Assembly: GCF_014651055.1 (NCBI RefSeq) | Contig: NZ_BMWD01000011.1 | Span: 62,001 to 126,000, forward strand | Direction: 5' to 3' | Length of the DNA: 64,000 bases | Source of the DNA: Streptomyces fructofermentans | Lineage (GTDB): Bacteria > Actinomycetota > Actinomycetes > Streptomycetales > Streptomycetaceae | In this document: positions 27,413 through 35,973 of the stretch, one piece after another | Numbering within the stretch: the stretch's first letter is position 1 | Layout: every line of letters starts with the position of its first letter | Translations under genes and position numbers: made by a program | Notes under the pieces: model-generated | What the model saw: the letters and a program-made list of their open reading frames with translations, nothing else | The model's database searches: none | Told to the model about the DNA's origin: nothing

Positions 27413-27508
27413 GACCGCACGGGACAGAGGGCGGCGGACCGCACGGGACAGAGGGCGGCGGACCGCACGGGACAGAGGGCGGCGGACCGCACGGGACAGA
27501 GCGTGGCG
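27413..27508. repeat. Four 24-bp tandem repeats
   Basis: Units start at 27413, 27437, 27461 and 27485, each beginning GACCGCACGGGACAGAG. The first three are identical; the last differs near its end. Confidence 0.92.
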
Positions 27509-27651
27509 GACCGGACGGAAGCACCGCAAGGGCCCGGTATGCCGTTCGTACCGCCTGGTAGCTTGCTGCCGTCGTTCCGGTGTCACCGGCGGCACCGGCG
27601 GTACCCGCGGGGTACCGGCGACTCGTCCGGCCAGACCCTTGGGGGGCTTCA

Positions 27652-28161
27652 GTGACTTCGGCGACCTTCTCCCGCAGGCAGGTGCGGATCTCGGCCGCGG
27701 CGGCGGGGCTCGCGGCCGCGCTCGTCCTCACCGGCTGCAGCGGCGACGACGGCGACGGCCCGCCCTCCTCGGCGACCGCGAAGCCCACGGGCTCGGCGGA
27801 CACCGGCGGCGGCTCCGGGGACCCGTCGGGCGGCAGCGCGTCCAAGGCCGGCCCCCTGGAGGGCAGTTGGCTGGCCACCAAGGAGGGCAAGGCCGTGGCA
27901 CTCGTGATCACCGACGGCCGGGCCGCGCTCTTCTCCACCGGCGGCTCCGTGTGCAGCGGTACGGCGGGCGAGAAGTCCGGCATGCGGATGATCGAGCTGA
28001 AGTGCTCCGACAAGAACAAGGACCGGTCCGAGGGAATGGTGGACTCCGTCGACGCCACGACCCTGAAGGTCACCTGGGAGGGCTTCGGCGAGGAGACGTA
28101 TACGAAGTCGGAGGGCGGGAAGTTCCCGACCGGGCTGCCGACGGCGGACCTGGGCTCCTGA
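27652..28161 (+). CDS. Putative lipoprotein
   Basis: A 169-aa exported protein. Residues 1-28 are a lipoprotein signal (RRQVRISAAAAGLAAALVLTGC) with lipobox LTGC; a Ser/Gly/Asp-rich linker follows to about residue 60. The C-terminal part is a small beta-rich domain with two cysteines (SVCSGTAG, ELKCSDKN), possibly a disulfide pair. Function unknown. GTG 27652 follows GGGGGG at 6 nt. Confidence 0.82.
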   Translation: MTSATFSRRQVRISAAAAGLAAALVLTGCSGDDGDGPPSSATAKPTGSADTGGGSGDPSGGSASKAGPLEGSWLATKEGKAVALVITDGRAALFSTGGSVCSGTAGEKSGMRMIELKCSDKNKDRSEGMVDSVDATTLKVTWEGFGEETYTKSEGGKFPTGLPTADLGS

Positions 28162-28168
28162 CGTTCTC

Positions 28169-28212
28169 GGGGGGCGCGCACGGCCCGGCTCGGGGGCGCG
28201 CACGGCCCGGCT
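28169..28212. repeat. Tandem 22-bp duplication
   Basis: GGGGGCGCGCACGGCCCGGC plus two bases occurs twice head-to-tail in the gap between the two lipoprotein genes. Confidence 0.75.
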
Positions 28213-28349
28213 CGCGGGTGATCCTCGGCGCCGGGCTCCGCGAGGATTCGCCGATCGTCCGCCCGTGGGCGGAACCACGGCGCGCAAGGACGCATGATGA
28301 TTCTTGAGCCGTCGTCCCCGAGGGACGACCCCGAGGCCAGAGGACACCC

Positions 28350-28952
28350 ATGCGCACCCTGCCCGTAGCCGCCACCGCACTCGCGGCGGCCCTCGCCCTG
28401 ACCCTGACCGCCTGTGACAGCGGCGGCAGTGGCACCGGCAAGAACAGGAAGAGGTCCGGCTCCGACTCGGCCGACTCCGGCAACGGCTCGAACGGCACCG
28501 GCGGCGGCTCGGCCGCCGGCGGTTCGTCGGCCCGTGCCTGCAAGCCCGGCCAGTTCACCCAGGAGGTCGCCGCCAACGAGGCGCCGGCCGCCGGCGACAC
28601 CGGGAACGTCTCCGTCACCCTGACCAACACGTCGAACGCCGGCTGCACCCTGAACGGCTTCCCGGAGGTCGGCCTGACGGGCGGCGGCGGCTCCTGGACG
28701 GTCGGGCGCGAGCAGTCCGCCCAGCCGGAGAAGCTGACCGTCAGGCCCGCCGAGGCGGCGACCTTCACGCTCACGTACGTCCGGGGGCCGAAGGGCGACG
28801 CGCAGAAGGGCGCCGCCGTCCAGGACGCGGCGTTCAAGCTGCCCGGCGCGGGCACCGAGCTGTCCTTCCCGTGGAAGTTCGGCGAGGTCGCCCTGCGTGC
28901 CGCGGGCGAGCCCGACGCGACCGTGACGCCCTTCCAGCGCGCCGGCGACTGA
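28350..28952 (+). CDS. DUF4232-type lipoprotein
   Basis: A 200-aa secreted protein. The signal MRTLPVAATALAAALALTLTAC ends in lipobox LTAC. A Gly/Ser linker runs to about residue 60. The rest resembles DUF4232: VSVTLTNTSNAGCTLNGFPEVGLTG and LTVRPAEAATFTLTY, an immunoglobulin-like fold with two conserved Cys. Function unknown. It stands alone, 188 bp after the first lipoprotein gene. Confidence 0.85.
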   Translation: MRTLPVAATALAAALALTLTACDSGGSGTGKNRKRSGSDSADSGNGSNGTGGGSAAGGSSARACKPGQFTQEVAANEAPAAGDTGNVSVTLTNTSNAGCTLNGFPEVGLTGGGGSWTVGREQSAQPEKLTVRPAEAATFTLTYVRGPKGDAQKGAAVQDAAFKLPGAGTELSFPWKFGEVALRAAGEPDATVTPFQRAGD

Positions 28953-29009
28953 GCCCGGCCGGGGAGGTCGCCGCGGCGCCGGCCGGGGCGGCCCGCCGAC
29001 CCGCGGACG

Positions 29010-30182
29010 TCACCGCAGCGGTGGCCGCGCCCTCACCTGGGCCCGGTCCGCAGCGGCGGACCCCTCCTGCCATCCGGCCTCGTCGGTGATCCCCCGCATC
29101 CGGGTCGTGACCGTGTCGGGGAACATCCGCTCGGCCCGGTCCGTCACCGCGACGTCCCGGGCCGCGAGCACCGGCAGCAGCGCCCCCTCCGCGACCGCGC
29201 CGGGGTCCCGCGCCGCGGACGCCTCGGCCGCGGCGGCCACCTCGGCGAGCCGGTCGCCGATCCGGTGCGCGTACGCGGCGAGGAAGGACTGCCGGAAGGA
29301 CTTCGTGCGCTTCCTGCCGCCGGCCCGCTGGGCCGCCTCGGCCTTCGTCATCGCCGCCGTGGCCTGCACGAGCAGCGAGGTGTAGAGGAGTTCGACCGCC
29401 TCCAGGTCGGGGTCGAAGCCGACGACCGTGGAGAAGCCGAGGGCCTCGTTCCACACCGCGCGGCACCGGTTCGCCCCGGCCACGGCGTCCAGGAGCACCG
29501 CCTTCGCCGTCTCGTACGGCGGCTCGACACCGATCCGGCAGGCTCCGGGCGCGTCCGCGGCGTGCGTACGGGCGGCGAGCAGCGCCTCGTCGATGCTGTG
29601 CCGGGCCATCAGCTCCTGCGCCTTCGCGCTGAGCGCCTCCGCCTCCTCCGGGAAACCGGTCGCCTCCGCCTTGGCGAGCAGCGCGCGGATCCGGGAGAGC
29701 ATGCGGGTGTCGTGCGGGGCCGCGGCGGCCCGGGGCCCGTTCCGGTCGTCCGGTGCGTCCAGCGGCTCGATGGAGGGCAGACGCAGCAGCAGCCGGTACA
29801 GCTCCAGCACGGCGGTGGCGTACGAGAAGCGGTCCGTGCGGGGTGCCCGCTCCCCCGCGCCGGCCTCCGCGAGCTCCGCCAGCTGCGCGGTCCAGCGGCG
29901 GTCGCGCGGCCGGCGGTCCCGGCGGCTCTCGTCGAGGACCAGTCCGCCGGCCAGTCGTACGTGGACGTCCTCCAGCTCGCGCCGCACCACGCGCACGAGG
30001 TCCGCGGGCTGCCAGCCGCGGCGCCAGGCAGCGGCCACGAACTCCTCGCCGCGCCGGGCGAGTTCGGTGTCGGAACCGGGGTCGGCGGCGAGCAGCGAGG
30101 CGCCCGTGTCGAGGGCGGAGTCGGAGGCGGCGTAGAGGGCCGCGGCGAAGGCGCGCTCCACGGCGCCGGACGTACTGCTCAT
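29010..30182 (-). CDS. DUF2786 domain protein
   Basis: A 390-aa protein. The DUF2786 motif MLSRIRALLAKAEATGFPEEAEALSAKAQELMARHSID is near residue 165. The C-terminal half is helical, with QATAAMTKAEAAQRAGGRKRTKSFRQSFLAAYAHRIGDRL. Function unknown; related domains occur in phage and bacterial proteins of uncertain role. The start ATG 30182 has GGAGG directly adjacent, which is too close, so the true start may differ. Confidence 0.8.
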   Translation of the reverse strand: MSSTSGAVERAFAAALYAASDSALDTGASLLAADPGSDTELARRGEEFVAAAWRRGWQPADLVRVVRRELEDVHVRLAGGLVLDESRRDRRPRDRRWTAQLAELAEAGAGERAPRTDRFSYATAVLELYRLLLRLPSIEPLDAPDDRNGPRAAAAPHDTRMLSRIRALLAKAEATGFPEEAEALSAKAQELMARHSIDEALLAARTHAADAPGACRIGVEPPYETAKAVLLDAVAGANRCRAVWNEALGFSTVVGFDPDLEAVELLYTSLLVQATAAMTKAEAAQRAGGRKRTKSFRQSFLAAYAHRIGDRLAEVAAAAEASAARDPGAVAEGALLPVLAARDVAVTDRAERMFPDTVTTRMRGITDEAGWQEGSAAADRAQVRARPPLR

Positions 30183-30216
30183 CCTCCGATCGTGCCACGG
30201 ACGGGCGGCGGGCCAC

Positions 30217-30240
30217 GGGGGTGGGGCGGGCCCCACCCCC
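30217..30240. repeat. GC inverted repeat in a divergent promoter gap
   Basis: 11-bp arms GGGGGTGGGGC and complement around GG, between the divergent DUF2786 and ABC transporter starts. It is not at the end of any gene, so a terminator role is unlikely; an operator or cruciform is possible. Confidence 0.6.
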
Positions 30241-30295
30241 GGGACACCCCCTGGTGGTCGTGTGCGCGCCGGCCCGCGACGGTTCGCTGGTACGC

Positions 30296-31021
30296 ATGAC
30301 CACCACAGCCGTACGCATCCGATCCCTGCGCCGCCGCTACGGCGCCGTCACCGCCCTGGACGGGGTCGACCTCGACTGCGCCGCCGGCACCTTCACGGCG
30401 GTGATGGGCCCCTCCGGCTCGGGCAAGTCCACCCTGCTCCAGTGCGCCGCGGGTCTGGAGCGGCCGACGTCCGGCAGCGTGGCGATCGGCGGGACCGAGC
30501 TGACCGGGCTGGGCGAGCGCGGGCTGACGCTGCTGCGCCGCGAGCGTGTGGGGTTCGTGTTCCAGTCGTACAACCTGCTGCCCTCCCTGACGGCCGCGCG
30601 CAATGTGGCGCTGCCGCTGCGGCTGGCGGGCCGCGGGCCGTCGCGGCAGGCGGTGCGGGAGGCGCTGGAGCGGGTCGGGCTGGCGGACCGCGCCGGGCAC
30701 CGGCCCGCGCAGTTGTCGGGCGGCCAGCAGCAGCGGGTCGCGCTGGCCCGGGCGCTCGTCACCCGGCCCGCGGTGCTGTTCGCCGACGAGCCGACAGGTG
30801 CCCTCGACACCTCGACCGGCCGCCATGTGCTGGGCCTACTGCGGGAGTTGGTGGACCGGGACGGCCGTACGACGGTCATGGTGACGCATGATCCGGTGGC
30901 GGCCTCGTACGCGGACCGGGTCGTCTTCCTCGTCGACGGCGCGGTGAGCGGCGAGCTGGCCTCGCCGTCGGCCGAGCGGGTCGCCTCACGCATGACCGAG
31001 CTGGAGGGCGTGCCGTGCTGA
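30296..31021 (+). CDS. ABC transporter ATP-binding protein (LolD/MacB-like)
   Basis: A 241-aa ATPase: Walker A GPSGSGKST, Q-loop VFQSYNLLPSL, signature LSGGQQQRVALA, Walker B AVLFADEPTGALD and H-loop VMVTHDP. The pattern is that of the MacB/LolD group, which drives mechanotransmission rather than transport through a channel. No clear ribosome-binding site precedes ATG 30296. The stop overlaps the permease GTG by 7 nt. Confidence 0.93.
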   Translation: MTTTAVRIRSLRRRYGAVTALDGVDLDCAAGTFTAVMGPSGSGKSTLLQCAAGLERPTSGSVAIGGTELTGLGERGLTLLRRERVGFVFQSYNLLPSLTAARNVALPLRLAGRGPSRQAVREALERVGLADRAGHRPAQLSGGQQQRVALARALVTRPAVLFADEPTGALDTSTGRHVLGLLRELVDRDGRTTVMVTHDPVAASYADRVVFLVDGAVSGELASPSAERVASRMTELEGVPC

Positions 31022-33228
31022 CCCTCTCCTCGTTGCGCACGCGGTGGGCGTCCTTCGCCGGGTCCTTCGTCGCCGTCGCGCTGGGGGTGGGCGTGATGAC
31101 GGCGATGGCCCTCGGGCTCGCCGCCTCGCTGGAGGCGCCGGAGCGGCCGCCGGAGCGGTTCGCCGCGTCGTCCGTGGTGGTCACGGGCCGGGACACGCTC
31201 ACCATGGAGGTGCGGCGGGGCCCCGGGACCGCCGAGGCCTCCGAGCCGCTCGCCCATCCACAGCCTGTGGACAACGAACTGCTCGCCCGGCTCCGGGCGC
31301 TCGGTCCCGTGCGTCTGGACGGCGGACGACGGGACGCGGTCGGAGTGACCGCCCCCGTCGCGGCGGTACGGGAGGCCGTGCGCGAGGTGACCGGTGACGG
31401 AGCGCGGGTCCTGACCGGCGACGCGCGGCGACTCGTCGACCCCGCGACCGCCCGTGACGCCGAGGCGCTGGTCGCGGTGAACGCGCTCCTCGGGACGGCC
31501 GCCGGGGTCGCGGCCTTCGTCTCGGCCTTCGTGACGGCTTCGACCTTCGCCTTCGTCGTGGCGCTGCGCAGAAGGGAGTTCGGGCTGCTGCGGACGGCCG
31601 GGGCCACGCCCGGCCAGGTGCGCCGGCTGCTGCTCGGGGAGGCGGCCGCGGTCGGTCTCACGGCGTCGGCGGCGGGCGGTGCGCTGGGCTCGTGGGCTGC
31701 GCCCCTGCTCGGGCGCGCCCTGGTGGACGGCGGGGTGGCCCCGGCGTGGTTCGCCGTGCAGGAGCGGCCGTTGGGGCACTGGAGCTGCCAACTCGCCTTC
31801 TGGACAGGCGTGTCGGTCGCCCTCGCGGGCGCCTGGACGGCCGCGGGGCGTGCGGGGCGCACCGGCCCCGCCGAGGTTCTGCGCGATGCGTCCGCGGACA
31901 CCGGGGTGATGCCGCGGGCGCGGTGGATCGCGGGCGGGGTGCTGCTGGCCTGCGGGCTGGGGCTGCTCGGCTGGACGCTGGTGTCGGACCCCTCGGACCT
32001 GCTGGGGCGCAAGTCGTACACGACCCGGCCGATGGTCCTGGTCACGGCGGTCGCGGTGCTCGCTCCCGCCCTCGTCCGCCCGCTCGTGCGGCTGCTGCGG
32101 CTGCCCGGCGCGGGCGGGATGCTGGTCCGAGAGAACGCGGCCGCCTCGGTGCGGCGCACGGCGGCCGTGGCCGCGCCCGTGCTGCTGACGGTCGGGCTGG
32201 CCGGGTCGCTGCTGGGCGCGGCCGGGACGGTGGCGGCGGCGAAGGGGGCCGAGGTCCGGGAGCGGACCCGGGCCGACCTCGTGGTGACGGACCTGCCGGA
32301 CGGCGGGGCGGGTGCGCGGCGCGCCGCCCGCGCGGCGGGGGCCGCCGCGACCGGGTCCGCCCCGACGGCGGTGTTCGTCCGCGAGGACGGCACCGCGCTC
32401 GTACGGTCCGCGGCCCGGGCCGTGACGGACGTGGCGGGCTTCGCCGCCGTGACCCGGCTGCCGGTCGTGGCGGGGGACGTGCGCGGTCTCGACGACCGGT
32501 CGATCGTCGTGAACGAGGAGTGGGCGCGGCACGAGGTCGGCTCGGTCGTACCGGTCGTGCTGGGCGACGGACGGCGGGCCCGGCTGCGCGTCGCGGCCGT
32601 GCTGGCGCGCGGGACCGGGGACAACGGGGCGTACGTGACCATGGCGAACGCCCGGGGCGCGGTCGTCGACCGGGTGGACGTACGCGCCCCCCGGGCGGCC
32701 GGACGGGCCGGGCGGGACCGGTTGGCGGCGGCCCTCGAAGCCTCGGGCGGGACCGTGCTGCCGGCCTCGGAGTGGGTCTCCTCGACACGGCCGCGCGCCG
32801 GTGCGCAGACCCGGCTCGGCCTGTTCGTGGTGCTCGGCATCGCCTTGGCGTACGCCGCGATCTCGCTGGCCGGGACCCTGCTGATGGCCACGTCGGCGCG
32901 GTCGGCGGAGCTGCGGTCGCTGCGGCTGGCGGGGGCGACGCGCGGACAGGTGCTGCGGGTGGTGGTCGGGGAGTCGGTGGCGGCGGTCTGCCTGGGCGTC
33001 CTGCTCGGCGGGGCGGTCGCGGCGGTGAACCTGGCCGGACTGGGCGCCGCGCTCGGCCGGCTCTCGGCCCCGGTGGCCGTCGCCGTGCCGTGGGAGGCGC
33101 TCGGGATCTGCGCGGCGGCTTGCGTGGCCGTGGGTGCGGCGGCCTCGGCGGCCGGGTGCCTGCGACAGCTCGGGACGGGGCACGGGGGTGTGCGGACAGC
33201 CGCCTCCCGACTGTCAACTGACGGTTGA
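31015..33228 (+). CDS. FtsX-family ABC transporter permease
   Basis: A 737-aa permease with two FtsX/MacB-type modules. The helices are an N-terminal one (FAGSFVAVALGVGVMTAMALGLA), a cluster near residues 155-250, a second anchor near 300-350 and a last cluster near 600-730. Large extracytoplasmic loops lie between. Typical exporters of this kind move peptides or lipids and are often partners of two-component systems, but none is adjacent. Its TGA (33226-33228) lies inside the first 19-bp operator repeat of the next gene. Confidence 0.9.
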   Translation: MLTLSSLRTRWASFAGSFVAVALGVGVMTAMALGLAASLEAPERPPERFAASSVVVTGRDTLTMEVRRGPGTAEASEPLAHPQPVDNELLARLRALGPVRLDGGRRDAVGVTAPVAAVREAVREVTGDGARVLTGDARRLVDPATARDAEALVAVNALLGTAAGVAAFVSAFVTASTFAFVVALRRREFGLLRTAGATPGQVRRLLLGEAAAVGLTASAAGGALGSWAAPLLGRALVDGGVAPAWFAVQERPLGHWSCQLAFWTGVSVALAGAWTAAGRAGRTGPAEVLRDASADTGVMPRARWIAGGVLLACGLGLLGWTLVSDPSDLLGRKSYTTRPMVLVTAVAVLAPALVRPLVRLLRLPGAGGMLVRENAAASVRRTAAVAAPVLLTVGLAGSLLGAAGTVAAAKGAEVRERTRADLVVTDLPDGGAGARRAARAAGAAATGSAPTAVFVREDGTALVRSAARAVTDVAGFAAVTRLPVVAGDVRGLDDRSIVVNEEWARHEVGSVVPVVLGDGRRARLRVAAVLARGTGDNGAYVTMANARGAVVDRVDVRAPRAAGRAGRDRLAAALEASGGTVLPASEWVSSTRPRAGAQTRLGLFVVLGIALAYAAISLAGTLLMATSARSAELRSLRLAGATRGQVLRVVVGESVAAVCLGVLLGGAVAAVNLAGLGAALGRLSAPVAVAVPWEALGICAAACVAVGAAASAAGCLRQLGTGHGGVRTAASRLSTDG

Positions 33229-33259
33229 CAGTGTCGCAGTGTCAACTTACGGTTGACAC
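33212..33259 (+). promoter_or_regulatory. Twin 19-bp inverted repeats and leaderless promoter
   Basis: TGTCAACTGACGGTTGACA (33212-33230) and TGTCAACTTACGGTTGACA (33240-33258) differ at one base; centres are 28 bp apart. The promoter is -35 TTGACA (33225-33230), 17-bp spacer, -10 TACGGT (33248-33253). Seven bases later the predicted start is A33260, the first base of the ATG. Both repeats therefore overlay promoter elements, a layout for repression or autoregulation. Confidence 0.82.
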
Positions 33260-34039
33260 ATGACCTCGAACCCTTCCGTGAGCACCTCCATCCGTCTCGA
33301 CGACCTCATCGACGCCATCAAGAAGGTGCACTCCAACGAACTGGACCAGCTGGAGAACGCGGTGATCGCCGCGGACCACCTCGGTGACGTGGCCGACCAC
33401 CTCATCGGCCACTTCGTGGACCAGGCCCGCCGTTCCGGCGCCTCCTGGACCGACATCGGCAGGAGCATGGGAGTCACCCGGCAGGCGGCCCAGAAGCGGT
33501 TCGTGCCGAAGGCCGAATCGGACCTCGACCCCAGCCAGGGGTTCGCCCGCTACACCCCGCGGGCCAGGAACGTCGTGGTCATCGCCCACAACGAGGCGAA
33601 GACCGCCGGCAACGACCGGACGCGGACCGAGCACCTGGTCCTCGGCCTCGCCGCGGAGGCCGACGGCCTCGGGGCGAAGGCGGTCGTCGCGCAGGGCGTG
33701 ACCCTGGACGCCCTGCGCGAGGCGGCGACCGCCGCCCTGCCGCCGCGCGCGGAGTCGGTCCCCGAGCTGATCCCCTTCGACGCGGCGGCGAAGAAGGTCC
33801 TCGAACTCACCTTCCGCGAGGCCCTGCGCCTGGGGCACAACTACATCGGCACGGAGCACGTCCTGCTCGCCCTGCTGGAGCACGAGGCCGGTACGGGACT
33901 GCTCGCCGGACTCGGCATCGACAAGGCGGCGGCCGAGCAGAACATCGAGAAGGCGCTGGCCGGACTGGCGGCGGCGCGGGAGGCGGCGGCGGGAGCGGCG
34001 GGAGCGGCGGAGGCCGAGGAGGAGGAGGGGAAGGGCTAG
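33260..34039 (+). CDS. HTH and Clp_N domain protein (putative autoregulator)
   Basis: A 259-aa protein. Residues 62-81 (SWTDIGRSMGVTRQAAQKRF) look like a helix-turn-helix. Residues about 94-160 and 172-237 are two Clp_N repeats (ARNVVVIAHNEAKTAGNDRTRTEHLVLGL, and AKKVLELTFREALRLGHNYIGTEHVLLALL). There is no AAA+ ATPase, so it cannot be a Clp unfoldase by itself. The C-terminus is an Ala/Glu tail. There is no Shine-Dalgarno; the ATG is one base after the second inverted repeat, consistent with a leaderless mRNA. A one-component regulator sensing a Clp substrate or adaptor is inference. Confidence 0.85.
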   Translation: MTSNPSVSTSIRLDDLIDAIKKVHSNELDQLENAVIAADHLGDVADHLIGHFVDQARRSGASWTDIGRSMGVTRQAAQKRFVPKAESDLDPSQGFARYTPRARNVVVIAHNEAKTAGNDRTRTEHLVLGLAAEADGLGAKAVVAQGVTLDALREAATAALPPRAESVPELIPFDAAAKKVLELTFREALRLGHNYIGTEHVLLALLEHEAGTGLLAGLGIDKAAAEQNIEKALAGLAAAREAAAGAAGAAEAEEEEGKG

Positions 34040-34263
34040 GTCCCGGGGGTCCGGGACCCGACCCCCGGCCCGCCCGCGTCGCGCTTGTCCGAGTCGCGCC
34101 GCCCCATCCCGAGCCACGCCGCCCCGCGCCGTGCCGACCCGCTTCGGGGAGGGCTCCGGCGGGAGGGGCGCCCGCCCCGCCCGTGGAGGCACGCACACGC
34201 GGCTCCGCCGGCGCGGGTGCGCAGGTCACGGCCGTTGTCCGACCCTCCTGCGAGACTCGGGGC

Positions 34264-35973
34264 ATGACCGGAAGGTGGGCTCTCGCGCCGACCGAGGACG
34301 GCGGCGCCGAGCTCGCCCCCCTCGGGTCCGACGGGCTGCCCGCCGGACCCGTCCTGCGCGAGCCCGACCTGGCCGGGGCCGTCCGCTCCCGGCCCGACGT
34401 GACCCGCTGGGTGTGGCGGGCGACCGCCGAGGTCCACCCGCGGCTGCACGCCGCGGGTGTCCACGTGGAGCGGTGCTACGACGTGGAGGCCGCCGAGACC
34501 CTGCTCCTCGGCCACGAGGGCCGGCTCGGCGAACCCCGTTCGGCCGCCGCCGCGCTGGCGAGGCTGCGCGGCGGGCCCGTACCGCCCGATCCCCGACAGC
34601 GCGCCGCCGAGCCCGGCTCCCAGTCCTCCCTCTTCGAACCGCGCCCCGTCCACGTACCGCTGGAACAGATCATCGAGGTGTACGCGGACCAGCAGCGGCG
34701 GCACGACGCGAGCGCGCACCCCGGGCGGATGCGGCTGCTGACGGCCGCCGAGTCCGCGGGCATGCTGGTGGCGACCGAGATGAACGCGTCCGGGCTGCCC
34801 TGGAGCACCGACGTGCACCGCGAGGTGCTGCACGAACTGCTCGGCGAGCGGTACACGGGCGGCGGTGAGCCCCGCCGGCTGGCCGAGCTGACCGACGAGG
34901 TGTCCGCGGCCTTCGGACGCCGGGTCCGGCCGGATCTGCCCGCCGACGTCGTCAAGGCCTTCGGGCAGGCCGGCATCAAGGTGCGGTCCACGCGCCGGTG
35001 GGAGATCGAGACCGTCGACCACCCGGCCGTGAAACCCCTCCTCGAATACAAGAGGCTCTACCGCATCTGGGTGGCCCACGGCTGGTCATGGCTCCAGGAC
35101 TGGGTGCGGGACGGACGCTTCAGACCCGAGTACCTGCCGGGCGGCACGGTCACCGGACGCTGGGTGACCAACGGGGGCGGGGCGCTGCAGATCCCCAAGG
35201 TCGTGCGCCGCGCCGCGGTCGCCGACCCCGGCTGGCGGCTCGTCGTGGCCGACGCCGACCAGATGGAGCCTCGCGTGCTGGCCGCGATCTCCCGCGACCC
35301 CGGCCTGATGGAGGTCGCCGGCCGGGAGACCGACCTCTACCAGGAGGTCTCCGACCGCGCCTTCTCCGGCGACCGCGCGCAGGCCAAGCTCGCCGTGCTC
35401 GGCGCGATCTACGGACAGACCTCGGGCGACGGCCTGAAGAACCTCGCGCTGCTGCGCCGCCGCTTCCCCCTGGCGGTGGCGTACGTGGACGACGCGGCGC
35501 GGGCGGGCGAGGAGGGCCGTCTCGTACGGACCTGGCTGGGGCGCACCTGCCCGCCCGCGGTCGGGTCGGAGGCCTCGGGGGAGGAAGCGGGGATTCCGCA
35601 GGACGGACCGGCCGGGAGCGGCGAGAACGGCACCCCCGCGACGGACGGCGACGAGTGGGTCCCGGGCTACGCCTCCACCAACTCCCGTGCCCGCGGCCGC
35701 TTCGCGCGCAACTTCGTCGTGCAGGGCAGTGCCGCCGACTGGACGCTGCTCGTCCTCGCCGCGCTCCGCCGCTCCTGCCGGGACCTCGCCGCCGAACTGG
35801 TCTTCTTCCAGCACGACGAGGTGATGGTGCACTGCCCGGCCGAGGAGGCCGAGGTGGTGGTGGAGGCGATCCGGGAGGCCGCCGAGCTGGCGGGGCGGCT
35901 GACGTTCGGCCCCACGCCGGTGCGGTTCCCCTTCACGACGGCGGTGGTGGAGTGCTACGCGGACGCGAAGTGA
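34264..35973 (+). CDS. Family A DNA polymerase (annotated bifunctional 3'-5' exonuclease/polymerase type)
   Basis: A 569-aa Pol I-like enzyme. Motif A is LVVADADQMEPRVLAAIS, motif B RAQAKLAVLGAIYGQTSGDGL (O-helix Lys, Tyr, Gly) and motif C FFQHDEVMVHCP with the HDE catalytic acid. TGRWVTNGGGALQIPK is the motif before A. The first about 170 residues are the exonuclease-like part, but I cannot see DEDD carboxylates. A roughly 40-residue Glu/Gly/Pro-rich insert (about 438-475) interrupts the fingers before YASTNSRARGRFARNFVVQG. The end overlaps the next, convergent gene by 41 bp. Confidence 0.88.
   Translation: MTGRWALAPTEDGGAELAPLGSDGLPAGPVLREPDLAGAVRSRPDVTRWVWRATAEVHPRLHAAGVHVERCYDVEAAETLLLGHEGRLGEPRSAAAALARLRGGPVPPDPRQRAAEPGSQSSLFEPRPVHVPLEQIIEVYADQQRRHDASAHPGRMRLLTAAESAGMLVATEMNASGLPWSTDVHREVLHELLGERYTGGGEPRRLAELTDEVSAAFGRRVRPDLPADVVKAFGQAGIKVRSTRRWEIETVDHPAVKPLLEYKRLYRIWVAHGWSWLQDWVRDGRFRPEYLPGGTVTGRWVTNGGGALQIPKVVRRAAVADPGWRLVVADADQMEPRVLAAISRDPGLMEVAGRETDLYQEVSDRAFSGDRAQAKLAVLGAIYGQTSGDGLKNLALLRRRFPLAVAYVDDAARAGEEGRLVRTWLGRTCPPAVGSEASGEEAGIPQDGPAGSGENGTPATDGDEWVPGYASTNSRARGRFARNFVVQGSAADWTLLVLAALRRSCRDLAAELVFFQHDEVMVHCPAEEAEVVVEAIREAAELAGRLTFGPTPVRFPFTTAVVECYADAK

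Larger units (their letters stand above)
26902..27651. other. 750-bp non-coding interval with minisatellites
   Basis: Holds the DUF397 promoter at its left end, then GC-rich sequence with two tandem arrays and no gene that I can support. Open frames across the arrays exist on both strands but have no ribosome-binding site or family features. Confidence 0.75.

Noticed and set aside
27413-27508. Coding use of the 24-bp repeat (8 codons)
   Set aside because: The adjacent 19-bp array is not a multiple of three and no start or ribosome-binding site is present.
30337-33183. 948-codon minus-strand frame
   Set aside because: Antisense to the ABC ATPase and permease; composition is Arg/Pro/Ala-rich shadow.
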